This document shows positions 1-8,792 of a DNA stretch of 64,000 nt, in pieces. Made by a program: the position numbers and the translations under genes. This DNA is from Bryobacteraceae bacterium (GTDB taxonomy: Bacteria; Acidobacteriota; Terriglobia; Bryobacterales; Bryobacteraceae). Numbering within the stretch: position 1 is the first letter of the stretch; each line of letters opens with the position of its first letter. The notes under the pieces are model-generated. The model was not told where the DNA came from. It saw only the letters and a list, made by a program, of their open reading frames with translations, and made no database searches. The stretch covers positions 28,359 through 92,358 of the forward strand of contig JABAQT010000018.1 in the NCBI GenBank assembly GCA_019187195.1. The letters are read 5' to 3'.

Positions 1-557
1 TGGAACGTGGCGTCCGCCGCCACGTTCGCATCGTTCGGGTCATTGCCCGTTATGTTCCGCCCCGTGCTGCTCAGTACGCCGTTGCCCGCGTCGGGAAACC
101 ACTGCCAGTCATTTCCCGTCTGCGCCCCATACTTGGCCTGGGAGAAACTCGCGAGTTTGGACCGCCCGGCGCCCAACTTCGCCACCCACCCGATGATGGG
201 GATGGTTAGCATGGGTTCGGCTCCACCCGCGCGGCTTTGGCTGATGAACGTATCGCCCTGCTCGCCGGCGGTGGAACTTGCGTACGCGATGCTCTCGAAA
301 TACCAGTCGCTGCCGCGGTTGTCGGCATTCTGCATCCAGTTGTAGCGGCTGGTGTTGTTTCCTCCCATTCGGTTCAGGGGGACGTTCAGGTCGGCTAGTT
401 GCGCCGCCGAGGCATACGCCACTCCATAAATGCGCGGATCGATGCGGCGCATGTTCGCCGAAGCGTCGACAGTGATGACAGCCGCCGCATTCTGCCCCTG
501 AAGTGGCCCGGCGAGCAACCCGGCTATAAACAGCGTGAAGATGAGAGCCGGCATCAT
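1..557 (-). CDS. Secreted glycoside hydrolase family 44 (endoglucanase/xyloglucanase), 5' part only
   Basis: Reading the minus strand from the ATG at 557 gives 185 codons open to the window edge, so the C-terminus is missing. A hydrophobic signal peptide (about residues 1-22, ending LQGQN) is followed by segments typical of the N-terminal part of GH44: RIDPRIYGVAYAS, NVPLNRMGGNNTSRYNW, GSDWYFESIA, TIPIIGWVAK and a DWQWFPDAGNGV stretch. GH44 enzymes cut beta-1,4-glucan backbones such as xyloglucan or carboxymethylcellulose, here presumably outside the cytoplasm. The catalytic glutamates lie downstream of the visible part, so activity cannot be judged. The gene is divergent from the cohesin-like protein at 655. 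The family call is from remembered GH44 motifs; a related TIM-barrel hydrolase is the alternative. Confidence 0.85.
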   Translation of the reverse strand, partial: MMPALIFTLFIAGLLAGPLQGQNAAAVITVDASANMRRIDPRIYGVAYASAAQLADLNVPLNRMGGNNTSRYNWMQNADNRGSDWYFESIAYASSTAGEQGDTFISQSRAGGAEPMLTIPIIGWVAKLGAGRSKLASFSQAKYGAQTGNDWQWFPDAGNGVLSSTGRNITGNDPNDANVAADATF

Positions 558-640
558 GGACAGTATGAATCAAGTCTAGTACTGGTACTATTAGTGAATC
601 CACTGAACATCATTTGTGAGGAAATTCCCTTATTTGCGTA

Positions 641-646
641 TATAAT
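641..646 (+). promoter_or_regulatory. TATAAT box 8 nt before the 655 start codon
   Basis: A perfect TATAAT ends 8 nt before the ATG at 655. There is no Shine-Dalgarno and no good -35 at 16-18 nt. The placement fits a transcript that begins at or near the start codon (leaderless). Inferred from spacing only. Confidence 0.4.
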
Positions 647-654
647 GCCAGTAG

Positions 655-1809
655 ATGACGCGCCGCGCTTCAGTCTGCGGTACGTGGCGTGGGCCGCTTG
701 CCTTTCTCCTCCTGTTCTATCCGGCGTTTATCCGCGCCGCGGAGTTGTCCCTGCCGGAACGCACGGGGGCCCCCGGCTCAAGTCTTACGGCGCCTCTGAC
801 CTTCACGGCGCAAGGGGCCGCCATCACCGGGCTGCAATTCGACATTCAATACGACAGCAGCGTGATGAACGTCACCTTCACCGCCGGGGAGGGCCTGCGC
901 GCGGCCGGAAAGAACCTCTACAGCGTTCAACCCGGCTACAACCAGCGCCGCATCCTGATTGTCGGCTCAAACCAGAAACCGTTGCCCGATGGCGTTCTGC
1001 TGAATACGTTCATTAACCTCTATTCGAATGCCAAGCCGGGGACCTATGCGTTCACCGTTTCTAACGCCCTCGCCACAAATTCCGCCGGAGACGGCCTGCC
1101 GCTTTCCGTGACGGCGGGGAATATCATTGTGGAAGGCGCCCACGACCAGGCGGTGCGTCTTTCCCCCGATGGCGTCATGAACGCCGCCAGCATGACGGCG
1201 GGTCCTCTGGCGCCGGGCGAAGTGATTACCCTCATCGGATCGGAACTCGGTCCTGTCTATCCGGTCCAGGCCGCCGCCGATCACCTGGATACCGAGTTGA
1301 ACGGCGCGCGGGTGCTGCTGAACGGAGTTGCCGCCGGCCTGCTGTATGCCGGCCCGAACCAGATCAATGCCGTTGTTCCACCGGAAGCCACCGAAGCTGA
1401 GATGGTAAGCCTCGAGGTTCAGGCGGAGGGCGCTACTCGCGCCCAGGCGGCGGTTCCCGCCGCCTCCGCATCCCCCGCCCTCTTCACCGCTGATGCCACG
1501 GGCGCGGGACAGGCCGTGGTGTTCAACCAGGATTCGAGCCTGAACTCCGCGCTCAACCCCGCCCAGCGGGGATCGGAAATCATCCTCCTCCTCAATGGAG
1601 CCGGATCGGGCCAGTCAGCCGTGTCCGTCATGATCGCCGGCCAGGCGGCCGGGATGCTCGACCTTGCACCCTCTCCCGGAATCGTTCCCAGCCTGATGCT
1701 GGTCCGCTGCCGCGTGCCGGATCAGATACCGGCCAACCCCACCGCCGCGCTGATAGTAACCGTGGGGACATTCGCCAGCCCATCCGGGGTCACTCTTGCA
1801 ATACAGTGA
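655..1809 (+). CDS. Exported cohesin-like domain protein with C-terminal TIGR03437 domain
   Basis: 384 aa. Residues 1-28 form a signal peptide (hydrophobic core AFLLLFYPAF, cleavage near RAA). Residues about 30-140 look like a cohesin-type beta-sandwich: GSSLTAPLTF, GLQFDIQYDSSVM and a PGTYAFTVSNA stretch match the pattern of type I cohesin and related surface domains. Residues about 165-384 match the Solibacter-type TIGR03437 domain (NAASMTAGPLAPGEVITL, AGPNQINAVVP, RGSEIILLLNGAG). Function is unknown; cohesin-like folds bind partner proteins or glycans. It is divergent from the GH44 gene with about 97 bp between. The start was chosen because it opens the signal peptide; a TATAAT lies 8 nt upstream and there is no Shine-Dalgarno. 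Confidence 0.85.
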   Translation: MTRRASVCGTWRGPLAFLLLFYPAFIRAAELSLPERTGAPGSSLTAPLTFTAQGAAITGLQFDIQYDSSVMNVTFTAGEGLRAAGKNLYSVQPGYNQRRILIVGSNQKPLPDGVLLNTFINLYSNAKPGTYAFTVSNALATNSAGDGLPLSVTAGNIIVEGAHDQAVRLSPDGVMNAASMTAGPLAPGEVITLIGSELGPVYPVQAAADHLDTELNGARVLLNGVAAGLLYAGPNQINAVVPPEATEAEMVSLEVQAEGATRAQAAVPAASASPALFTADATGAGQAVVFNQDSSLNSALNPAQRGSEIILLLNGAGSGQSAVSVMIAGQAAGMLDLAPSPGIVPSLMLVRCRVPDQIPANPTAALIVTVGTFASPSGVTLAIQ

Positions 1810-1931
1810 GCGGCTGCCTGCCCTCACCGGCGCAAATCTTGCGTATGATCTTAACAGTGACGAACGATAAGAAAAAATAGGGCAGTGGCCGGAGCCCCAA
1901 GCGTGCAATTCCCTTTCGGCCGGGTGCGTTT

Positions 1932-4900
1932 GTGGAAGATGACATCGAGACTCTGCTCTCCGCGCTAATCCACATGGATGCCGCGGTTGCGGTGACGGAC
2001 GCCGAAGGCGTCTTTCAATGGGTGAACCCCGCCTTCACCGCGCTGACGGGCTATACCTGCGAGGAGGTCCTCGGCCATACCCCCCGTCTCCTCAAGTCCG
2101 GCTACATGACGCGGGATTACTACACCCACATGTGGAGCGCCTTGAAAAGCGGTAAGCCCTGGAAGGGTAACTTCATCAACCGCCGCAAGGACGGCAGCCA
2201 CTATCTCGAAGAGCAGAGCATCACGCCGGTTCTTGATTCCACCGGCGCGGTGAGACGCTTCGTTACCGTCAAGCGGGACATTACCTCGCGCGGAAGAACG
2301 AGACACGGCACCCTGATCCGATCGGCGGGTAAGGACGGAGCGTGCGGATTCTTCAATGACGAATGGCTCCGTTTTCGCGGCCGCACATTGATCGAAGAGA
2401 CCGGCGGCTGGATCGAAGGCGTTCACCCCGAGGACCGTGAAGAACTGGCGCGGGTGCTCGCCTCCGCGTTCGCCACGCGGGCCAGCCTGCAGGTGTGCTA
2501 CAGGCTGCGCCGCCATGACGGCGAATACCGCCAGATTCTCGACCGCGGCAATCCCCTGTTTGATTACGAGGGCTCTTTCTTTGGATATGTCCACAACTGC
2601 GAGGAAATCGCCGGACGGAGCGGCATGGAAGACGGCTTGCTGCGGAGTATGCTCGACATCTGGGAGAACTCGAACGATGGAATGCGTTTGACCGACGTCT
2701 CGGGGGTGGTGCTGCTGGCCAATGACGCCTATTGCCGCATGATCTCCCTCGATCGACGGCGGATCGAAGGGCAACTGTTTACCATGGCCTACGGCGCCGA
2801 GGACCGCGCCCGCATCCTCGCCGCCTATCGCGATCGCGTGCGGCGCAGGGAAATTCCCCCGCGCTTCGAGCGCCAGTTGAGTTTGTGGAACGGCGAAACC
2901 CGCTTCCTCGAAGTCTCAGCCGCGGCGATTCAATCGGCGGAAGGAGTCCGCGTGCTGACCATCTTCCGCGACGCCACCGAGCGGAAGTTGGCGGAGAGGC
3001 GCATTCAGGAACTCACCGAGCGTCTCGTGCTGGCGACAAGTTCCGCCAGCATCGGCGTGTTCGACCACGATTTCACCACGGACCTCACCGCCTGGAACGA
3101 TACGATGCACCGGCTGTTCGGAATCGAGCCGGGAGCATTTCAGGGCACTATAGAGGAGTTCCTGGGCAAGGTGCATCCGGAGGACCGGGAATTGATGCGC
3201 CGGCGCATCGAGTATGCGCGCGGAACCGGCGCCACGCGCGACACGGAATTCCGCATCCTCACACCCAGGGGCGTGCGCGTCGTCGAGGTGCAGACCATCT
3301 GCCAGTTCGACGAAACGGGCCGGCCCTCGCATCTCGTGGGCATGCTGCGAGATGTTACCGAGCAGAGGAGCGCGGCCGAGGCGATCCGGGAGAGCGGGGA
3401 ACGCTATCGCTCCGTCATCGCCGCGCTCGCGGAGGGAATTCTGCTGCTCGACTCCTCGGGAGTTATCCTGACGTGTAACGCCGCGGCCGAGCGAATTCTC
3501 GGCCGGCAATCCCAGGACATGCTCGGAAAGCGTGTTTCGGAGCTGGGTCTCGAGACAATCCGCGAAAACGGGTCACGCTTTCCGCCCGAGGATTACCCCT
3601 CGCGGCGCACTCTTCTCACGGGCAAGCCGGTTCTGGGAGTCGTCGCCGGCATCCGCTCGAGCACGCAGACCACCTGGATCAGCATCAACTGCGAGCCCGT
3701 CTTTCGGGAAGGCCGCGCCGTTCCCTACGCCGTCGTCTGCTCGTTCGCCGACATCACGGCAAGAAAACTGGCGGAGGAAAAAGACGAACGCCACGCGCGT
3801 GAGATGGAAGTCCTGGTTCGGAAACTGGCGGAGGAAAAAGAGCGCGCCGAGGCGGCCACGCGCATCAAGAGTGAATTCCTGTCTTCGATGAGCCATGAAA
3901 TCCGTACGCCAATGAACGGAATTATCGGCATGACCCGGCTCCTGCTCGATTCCCCCCTCGGAGCCGAGCAGGAGTCCTACGCCCTCGCCATACGGCAGTC
4001 GAGCGACGCCCTGCTGACCATCGTCAACGACATTCTGGACTTCTCGAAGATGGAGGCGGGCAAGCTCGAGTTGGAGACTCTGCCCTTTGATCTGCAATCG
4101 GCGGCCGAGGACGTGCTCGATCTGCTGCGGGTCAAGGCGCATGAAAAGAATCTCGATCTGGCGCTGTGCTACGAGCCCGGAGCGCCGCGCCAGTTCATCG
4201 GAGACTGCGGAAGGATACGGCAGATCCTGGTCAACCTGGTGGGAAACTCCATCAAGTTCACCGAGCGCGGGCATGTACAGGTACGCGCCGCCTGCCTCGA
4301 TGCGGATGAAGAGGAGACGCGGATGCTGCTCGAGGTCGAGGACACAGGCATCGGAATCCCCCCTCAGCAACTGCCGCGGCTTTTCACGATGTTCACGCAG
4401 GGCGACGCCTCAACGACGCGCAAGTATGGAGGCACCGGCCTCGGCCTGGCAATATCGAAACGCCTCGCGGGTTTGATGGGAGGCACCATCACCGCGAGCA
4501 GCAGGCTTGGAAAAGGCTCGACGTTTCGCGTCGAGTTGAGGCTGACCGAGGCGCCCCGCAACCAGGCTGCGGATCGCACTCTTACCGGCAAACGGGTCCT
4601 GGTTGCCTGCGCCGCCGCGATAACACGCGCCTCGCTGGTGAATCAATGCCGCGAGTGGAGCATGGAAACGGCTTTTGCTCCGAATCCCCAAGAGGCGCGG
4701 GAACTGTGCAAACCGGGCCGCTATGATGTCATTCTCTGGGACGCGAGTTGGCCCGCGCCGCGAACCGAAGCGCCGCTGCTATGGATCTCGTCGAATGGCG
4801 CGGCCGCGGATGGCAGGCGCCCGCGCCTCTCCCCTCCCGTGCGGGCTTCGCTGCTGCGCAAGGCGATCCTGAACCAGTTGGAGGGGCCGGAGGGCCGGCA

Positions 4901-5330
4901 TTCCATGGGGCCGGCCGAGGACGGCAAACCGGCCGCACACCCCGATGAGCCGCCCTTCCGCGGTTCGCGCATCCTCGTGGTCGAGGACAACTCGATCAAC
5001 CGGGCGGTGGCGAAATCCCTGCTTGTAAAGTTCGGATGCAACGTGAGCCTTGCCTGCAACGGCGCGGAAGCCATCACGATGGCTTCCGGCACGCTCTTTG
5101 ACCTGATCTACATGGATTGCCAGATGCCGGAACTGGACGGCTATCAGGCGACGGAGGCCATCCGCTCCCCGGACTCGGCCAACGCGCGCACCCCGATCGT
5201 CGCCCTCACGGCCTCCGTCCTGCAGACGGACCGCGACCGCTGCCTGGCGGCCGGAATGAACGACCACGTGAGCAAGCCCATATCTCCCGATACGCTGTTC
5301 GCATCGCTTGAAAAGTGGCTCGCCAGATGA
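1932..5330 (+). CDS. Cytoplasmic hybrid sensor histidine kinase with five PAS domains and two receiver domains
   Basis: 1132 aa, GTG start (an ATG at residue 15 is the alternative). No membrane segment is visible, so it probably senses a cytoplasmic or diffusible signal. Five PAS-type domains can be read at about residues 10-115, 130-230, 235-350, 360-485 and 490-610. HisKA follows with the phospho-acceptor His655 in SSMSHEIRTPMNG, then HATPase_c with DTGIGIP and GGTGLGL. A first receiver-like region (about 885-975) is degenerate: it begins VLVACAAA instead of an acidic pair, although DVILWDAS keeps an aspartate. The last receiver (about 1015-1130) is intact: ILVVEDN, Asp1062 in YMDCQMPELDGY, TAS and SKP. 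Phosphate probably passes from His655 to Asp1062; no HPt or separate regulator is encoded next to it. Confidence 0.93.
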   Translation: MEDDIETLLSALIHMDAAVAVTDAEGVFQWVNPAFTALTGYTCEEVLGHTPRLLKSGYMTRDYYTHMWSALKSGKPWKGNFINRRKDGSHYLEEQSITPVLDSTGAVRRFVTVKRDITSRGRTRHGTLIRSAGKDGACGFFNDEWLRFRGRTLIEETGGWIEGVHPEDREELARVLASAFATRASLQVCYRLRRHDGEYRQILDRGNPLFDYEGSFFGYVHNCEEIAGRSGMEDGLLRSMLDIWENSNDGMRLTDVSGVVLLANDAYCRMISLDRRRIEGQLFTMAYGAEDRARILAAYRDRVRRREIPPRFERQLSLWNGETRFLEVSAAAIQSAEGVRVLTIFRDATERKLAERRIQELTERLVLATSSASIGVFDHDFTTDLTAWNDTMHRLFGIEPGAFQGTIEEFLGKVHPEDRELMRRRIEYARGTGATRDTEFRILTPRGVRVVEVQTICQFDETGRPSHLVGMLRDVTEQRSAAEAIRESGERYRSVIAALAEGILLLDSSGVILTCNAAAERILGRQSQDMLGKRVSELGLETIRENGSRFPPEDYPSRRTLLTGKPVLGVVAGIRSSTQTTWISINCEPVFREGRAVPYAVVCSFADITARKLAEEKDERHAREMEVLVRKLAEEKERAEAATRIKSEFLSSMSHEIRTPMNGIIGMTRLLLDSPLGAEQESYALAIRQSSDALLTIVNDILDFSKMEAGKLELETLPFDLQSAAEDVLDLLRVKAHEKNLDLALCYEPGAPRQFIGDCGRIRQILVNLVGNSIKFTERGHVQVRAACLDADEEETRMLLEVEDTGIGIPPQQLPRLFTMFTQGDASTTRKYGGTGLGLAISKRLAGLMGGTITASSRLGKGSTFRVELRLTEAPRNQAADRTLTGKRVLVACAAAITRASLVNQCREWSMETAFAPNPQEARELCKPGRYDVILWDASWPAPRTEAPLLWISSNGAAADGRRPRLSPPVRASLLRKAILNQLEGPEGRHSMGPAEDGKPAAHPDEPPFRGSRILVVEDNSINRAVAKSLLVKFGCNVSLACNGAEAITMASGTLFDLIYMDCQMPELDGYQATEAIRSPDSANARTPIVALTASVLQTDRDRCLAAGMNDHVSKPISPDTLFASLEKWLAR

Positions 5331-5332
5331 CT

Positions 5333-6259
5333 TCAGGCGGCAAGGGCATGCCGCGCCTGCAACTCGACGAGCGCCTTCGCCACGCGCTCGCGGTGCCCGG
5401 CTTCGAGCGGGCTGTACGGTTCCGCCATGCCGTCCATGCAGATCCCCAATAAGGACAGCGCGTATTTCAATCCCTTCAGATAGCTCGACGCGTAGGCGCC
5501 CGCCGAGTAGATCCCCTCGCTGATATCAAGAACGGCGTGCTGGAGACGGCGGGCTTCGTTCGTGTTGCCGGTCACGCATGCCTCGTAGAGCGAAACATAG
5601 AGGGAAGGAAACATGTTCGCTCCTCCATTCACGCCCCCCGTAGCCCCCACGCTCATTGCCGGAACCATCAGTTCCTCGGGTCCCATCAGAACCGAAAAAT
5701 CCGGCCGTTTCTCGCGCAACCGGCAAATGCGCTGAAAGTACATCAGATCCCCGGAGCTGTCCTTGAGGCCGGCGGTCCCGGGCATCTCCATCAGTTGCCG
5801 CACGGTTTCGGGCTCGAACACGACTCCGGTATGGCTCGGCATGTTGTAAAGAAACAGCGGCAAGGGGGAAGCCTCCACCATGTGGGCGGCGTGGCGAAGC
5901 AGTTCGGACTGGGCCACGGGATAGTAGGACGGTCCGGCGTAAACCACGGCGTGCGCTCCGGCGCTTGCCGAGAACTCGGCGAGGTCGAGAGCCTCCGCCG
6001 CGCAGGGATGGGTAATTCCCACCAGAACCTGTGCACGGCCCGATGAGGCCTGACAGACGCGCAGCACCACTTCACGCTGCAGCGTGCCGCTCAGGCTCGG
6101 TCCCTCGCCCGTGGTTCCCAACACGAACAGGCCCCGCGCGCCGCCTTGAATGACGTGCTCCGTAAGTCTGTCGAGGCCATCCGGGTCAAGGCGCCCATCG
6201 TTCGACAGGGGAGTGACCATGGGCACAGTGATGCCCGAGAGAGGGTGAGAGAAGTCCAT
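5333..6259 (-). CDS. Dihydrodipicolinate synthase family (DapA-like) aldolase
   Basis: 308 aa TIM-barrel class I aldolase. GTTGEG (pyruvate carboxylate binding), LFLYNMPSHTG with the catalytic tyrosine, and GLKDSSGD with the Schiff-base lysine are all present. The family includes DapA, N-acetylneuraminate lyase and keto-deoxy-sugar aldolases; the sequence alone does not choose among them. Pairing with a sugar-isomerase-like gene 41 bp upstream on the same strand points to keto-acid or sugar catabolism rather than lysine synthesis. The ATG at 6259 starts MDFSHPLSGITVPMVTPL, the usual N-terminus; the longer frame to 6382 would run into the neighbouring gene. It converges with the histidine kinase gene, 2 bp apart. 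Confidence 0.92.
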   Translation of the reverse strand: MDFSHPLSGITVPMVTPLSNDGRLDPDGLDRLTEHVIQGGARGLFVLGTTGEGPSLSGTLQREVVLRVCQASSGRAQVLVGITHPCAAEALDLAEFSASAGAHAVVYAGPSYYPVAQSELLRHAAHMVEASPLPLFLYNMPSHTGVVFEPETVRQLMEMPGTAGLKDSSGDLMYFQRICRLREKRPDFSVLMGPEELMVPAMSVGATGGVNGGANMFPSLYVSLYEACVTGNTNEARRLQHAVLDISEGIYSAGAYASSYLKGLKYALSLLGICMDGMAEPYSPLEAGHRERVAKALVELQARHALAA

Positions 6260-6300
6260 GCCGTTACAACCAGTGTATTCGAGTTGTCCGGTGGGGTTAT

Positions 6301-7185
6301 CTATCCCTTCATGTATTCGAGAAAGCGCCGCGCGTAGCGGTCGAGCGTGGCCATGTCTCCTCCGTCGGCGAGCGGCGAGCACATCTCGTAGGCGACGGTG
6401 CCCTTGAATCCGGTGGCCACCAGTCCGCGCAGGAAGCCGCGGTAGTCGATAAAGCCCTCTCCCATCGGCACGGCCTGCACGAAAGGCGTCCGCGGTTCGT
6501 AGTTCACCAGCGCGGCGTCGTAGTGGAAACGCGGGCGGGTCTGATAATCGGCGATCGTCGTGTGCACGGTGAGCGCGCCCATGTGCCGCGCGGCCTTCTC
6601 GATGTCCTCGCCTTGCAGCGCCGGAGCCCAGGCGTCGAACATCGCCTGGCAGTTCGGCTCGTTCACCGTGCGGATCAGGTCATGCATCGTCTCGTAGCCG
6701 GCGGCCATATCGTGGTGGTTCTGGACTCCGAGGGTGACTCCCAGATCCCCAATCCGCCGCGCGCATTCGCGCAGCGTCTCGACGATCAAGCGCCACTGCC
6801 GGGAGTAGTCCGAGGCGGGGTTATCGTAGCCCGTGAAGATGCGCACTTTCGTCGAGCCGAGGTCGTATGCAAGGCGCGAGAGTTCGAGAATGTACTGCGT
6901 CTGGATCTCGCGGTGCGGGACCTCGCCGTGCTCGAGATCCGCGGTGAGGTTGTTGTAGCCCGCGATCACGACGTGGTTGAGCTTGCTCTTCTCGATCAGG
7001 CGGCGCAGAGCGGCCCGCTCCTTGGGTCCGTAATCGAGGATGGAGAGATGCGGCCGCTTGGCCATGAGCATCACGCCGCCGAAGCCGAGCCTGGCGGCTT
7101 TCTTCACGAAATCCCCGACGCTCAGGAACGCCTGGCCCCAGAGGCCCGCGTAACTCACCGAATGCAGCAGATAACCTTGGATCAT
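6301..7185 (-). CDS. Sugar phosphate isomerase/epimerase family TIM-barrel protein
   Basis: 294 aa. It matches the xylose-isomerase-like TIM barrel (AP_endonuc_2) family: MLMAKRP, HVVIAGYNNLTADLEHGEVP, VRIFTGYDN, LGVQNHHDM, MFDAWAP, VHTTIADY, and a C-terminal GTVAYEMCSPL with the glutamate that usually binds the metal. Such proteins isomerise or epimerise sugars, inositols or hydroxypyruvate. The ATG at 7185 has an AGGA about 9 nt upstream and gives the expected N-terminus. It is the first gene of a likely two-gene operon with the DapA-like aldolase. Substrate unknown. Confidence 0.9.
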   Translation of the reverse strand: MIQGYLLHSVSYAGLWGQAFLSVGDFVKKAARLGFGGVMLMAKRPHLSILDYGPKERAALRRLIEKSKLNHVVIAGYNNLTADLEHGEVPHREIQTQYILELSRLAYDLGSTKVRIFTGYDNPASDYSRQWRLIVETLRECARRIGDLGVTLGVQNHHDMAAGYETMHDLIRTVNEPNCQAMFDAWAPALQGEDIEKAARHMGALTVHTTIADYQTRPRFHYDAALVNYEPRTPFVQAVPMGEGFIDYRGFLRGLVATGFKGTVAYEMCSPLADGGDMATLDRYARRFLEYMKG

Positions 7186-7228
7186 GATTTTCGTCCTGTC
7201 TCCCGGAGGGCCGTCCGCGAGGCCCTGG

Positions 7229-7234
7229 TAAACT
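7229..7234 (+). promoter_or_regulatory. TAAACT box 8 nt before the 7243 start codon
   Basis: A TANNNT hexamer sits 8 nt before the ATG at 7243, which has no Shine-Dalgarno. It is placed like the boxes at 641, 7748, 46353, 56776 and 61703. A weak candidate on its own. Confidence 0.3.
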
Positions 7235-7242
7235 GGTAGTTT

Positions 7243-7725
7243 ATGGCAAAACAATATTCCGGCGCTCCGGCCATGTCGATCGACCCGAACAAGACCTACA
7301 CGGTGACGTTTGAAACATCCCGCGGCAACATTGTTTGCGACCTCTTCCCCAGGGACGCCCCCAAGACGGTCAACAATTTCGTCTTTCTGGCGCGCGAGCA
7401 GTTCTACGATAACACCACGTTTCACCGGGTCATCGCGGACTTCATGATTCAGGGCGGCGATCCCACCGGAACCGGGCGCGGCGGCCCCGGATACCGCTTC
7501 GAGGACGAGTTGAAGGACAACCCCCAGCGCCACCAGGTGGGCTCTCTCTCGATGGCGAACGCGGGCCCGGACACCAACGGAAGCCAGTTCTTCATCACCC
7601 ACGTCGTCACCAACTGGCTGGACGGAAAGCACACCGTCTTCGGCAAGGTCACGCAAGGCCAGGACGTGGTGAACGCCGTCAAGCAGGGCGACAAACTCGT
7701 GAGCGTGAAGGTGGAAGAGAAGTAG
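7243..7725 (+). CDS. Cyclophilin-type peptidyl-prolyl cis-trans isomerase
   Basis: 160 aa single-domain cyclophilin that catalyses cis-trans isomerisation at proline. The active-site signature is clear: [19 protein letters not shown] with the catalytic arginine, then [17 protein letters not shown] and [12 protein letters not shown]. Length is normal for the small bacterial PpiA/PpiB group. There is no signal peptide, so it is probably cytoplasmic. The ATG at 7243 and one at 7273 (before SIDPNKTY) are both possible; neither has a good Shine-Dalgarno. Divergent from the isomerase gene at 7185. Confidence 0.95.
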   Translation: MAKQYSGAPAMSIDPNKTYTVTFETSRGNIVCDLFPRDAPKTVNNFVFLAREQFYDNTTFHRVIADFMIQGGDPTGTGRGGPGYRFEDELKDNPQRHQVGSLSMANAGPDTNGSQFFITHVVTNWLDGKHTVFGKVTQGQDVVNAVKQGDKLVSVKVEEK

Positions 7726-7747
7726 GACAAGTCACGAACGGGACGGA

Positions 7748-7753
7748 TATAAT
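7748..7753 (+). promoter_or_regulatory. TATAAT box 9 nt before the 7763 start codon
   Basis: Perfect TATAAT ending 9 nt before the ATG. The only purine run (GAGGTG) ends 2 nt before the ATG, too close to act as a Shine-Dalgarno. Consistent with a leaderless start. No clear -35. Confidence 0.35.
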
Positions 7754-7762
7754 CGAGGTGCC

Positions 7763-8602
7763 ATGAAAACCTCATCCGGACGCCGCGCGTTCTGCCGGTT
7801 GATGACGGGAGGTTCGCTCGCCGCGATCTCCTCCTCCGCCGGCGTCGAACCCGCTGGTGACACATATGTCAATCCGCGCAAGGTGCTGTTGTGGGAGAGC
7901 ACGCGCAAGGAGTTTCGCGAAGCGCTCGAGGGCGGCCGGTTGAAGGCGATGATCGTGCCGACGGGAAGCACCGAGCAGCACAACGAACACCTGGCGATGA
8001 TCAACGACACGGCAAGCGTGACGCTGGTGGCGCAACAGGCGGCATTGTTGCTCTATCCGCGGGTGATGGTGGCGACTCCCGTATCCATTGGGATCTCCCC
8101 GCACTGGATGGATCGGAAGGGGACGCTTTCGCTCAGGAAGGAGACGTTCCTCGCGGTGGTATACGACATCTGCGAGAGCCTGCAAACCCACGGCGTGCGG
8201 AAGATTCTTGTCCTCAACGGCCATGGCGGCAATGTTCGGCCGTTGCGGCAGAGCGTTCCGGAGTTCGCCAGGAAACTGGGCATCGACATCGAGGCGCACT
8301 CGTATTGGGAAGCGTACACGCCGGAAATCGTCAAACGCTACATGGTGAGCGGCAAGGCGCCGGGGCACGCCGCCGAATTCGAGACATCCTTCGCCATGGC
8401 CGCCTTCCCGCAGCGGGTCCACTGGGAGGATGTCGATTATGCGAAGATCAAGCCGCACCTGCACATCAAGGATCCCAAGTCGGCGATTCAGGAAGAGGAG
8501 TTCGCCAAGGAGGCGAAACTCGCCAGCACGGCGAAGGGCGAAGCCATGATCAACATCGCCGTCAAGTGGACGGCGGAGCGTCTGCGCGGCCTCATCGGGT
8601 GA
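7763..8602 (+). CDS. Creatininase family protein with Tat-like leader
   Basis: 279 aa. It begins with RRAFCRLMTGGSLAA, a twin-arginine-like leader, so export is likely. The creatininase fold metal site is visible: Glu71, His73, His76 and Asp82 in GSTEQHNEHLAMINDT, then the HGGN loop at 154-157 and a late glutamate in GHAAEFETS. Family members hydrolyse cyclic or formamide-like C-N bonds (creatinine, formylaminopyrimidine); the substrate here is unknown. It follows the cyclophilin by 37 bp, but with its own TATAAT box. Confidence 0.9.
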   Translation: MKTSSGRRAFCRLMTGGSLAAISSSAGVEPAGDTYVNPRKVLLWESTRKEFREALEGGRLKAMIVPTGSTEQHNEHLAMINDTASVTLVAQQAALLLYPRVMVATPVSIGISPHWMDRKGTLSLRKETFLAVVYDICESLQTHGVRKILVLNGHGGNVRPLRQSVPEFARKLGIDIEAHSYWEAYTPEIVKRYMVSGKAPGHAAEFETSFAMAAFPQRVHWEDVDYAKIKPHLHIKDPKSAIQEEEFAKEAKLASTAKGEAMINIAVKWTAERLRGLIG

Positions 8603-8792
8603 AGCGGTTCCCTGGGGCAGACGCCGGTCACGCGATATTTCAAAACAATATTCCTTTTTTAGTCTTATATTTATCAGTTAACCCTACAATTTTTGCTTGT
8701 CTTGTGAAGTAGCCTGAAGCCGGGTGAAACATGTTCCGCCGTGAGACAGGGCGGAGCGACAAGCACAAGCCGCCGTCGAAAGCGGGCGGTTG
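8603..8792. other. AT-rich intergenic stretch followed by two tandem hairpins
   Basis: About 8640-8700 is strikingly AT-rich for this window and holds a TACAAT at 8685-8690. Two small hairpins follow: CCGCC 8736-8740 with GGCGG 8750-8754, and CCGCC 8770-8774 with GGCGG 8785-8789. The arms are identical, so the outer CCGCC could also pair with the last GGCGG, giving two alternative folds just before the start codon. No known riboswitch class was recognised. Confidence 0.4.

Noticed and set aside
109..603. 164-codon minus-strand frame near the left edge
   Set aside because: The GH44 frame on the same strand, offset in phase, has strong family motifs; this one does not.
8703..8792. Possible cyclic-di-GMP or cobalamin riboswitch
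   Set aside because: The conserved core sequences of those classes are not present; only simple stems can be drawn.
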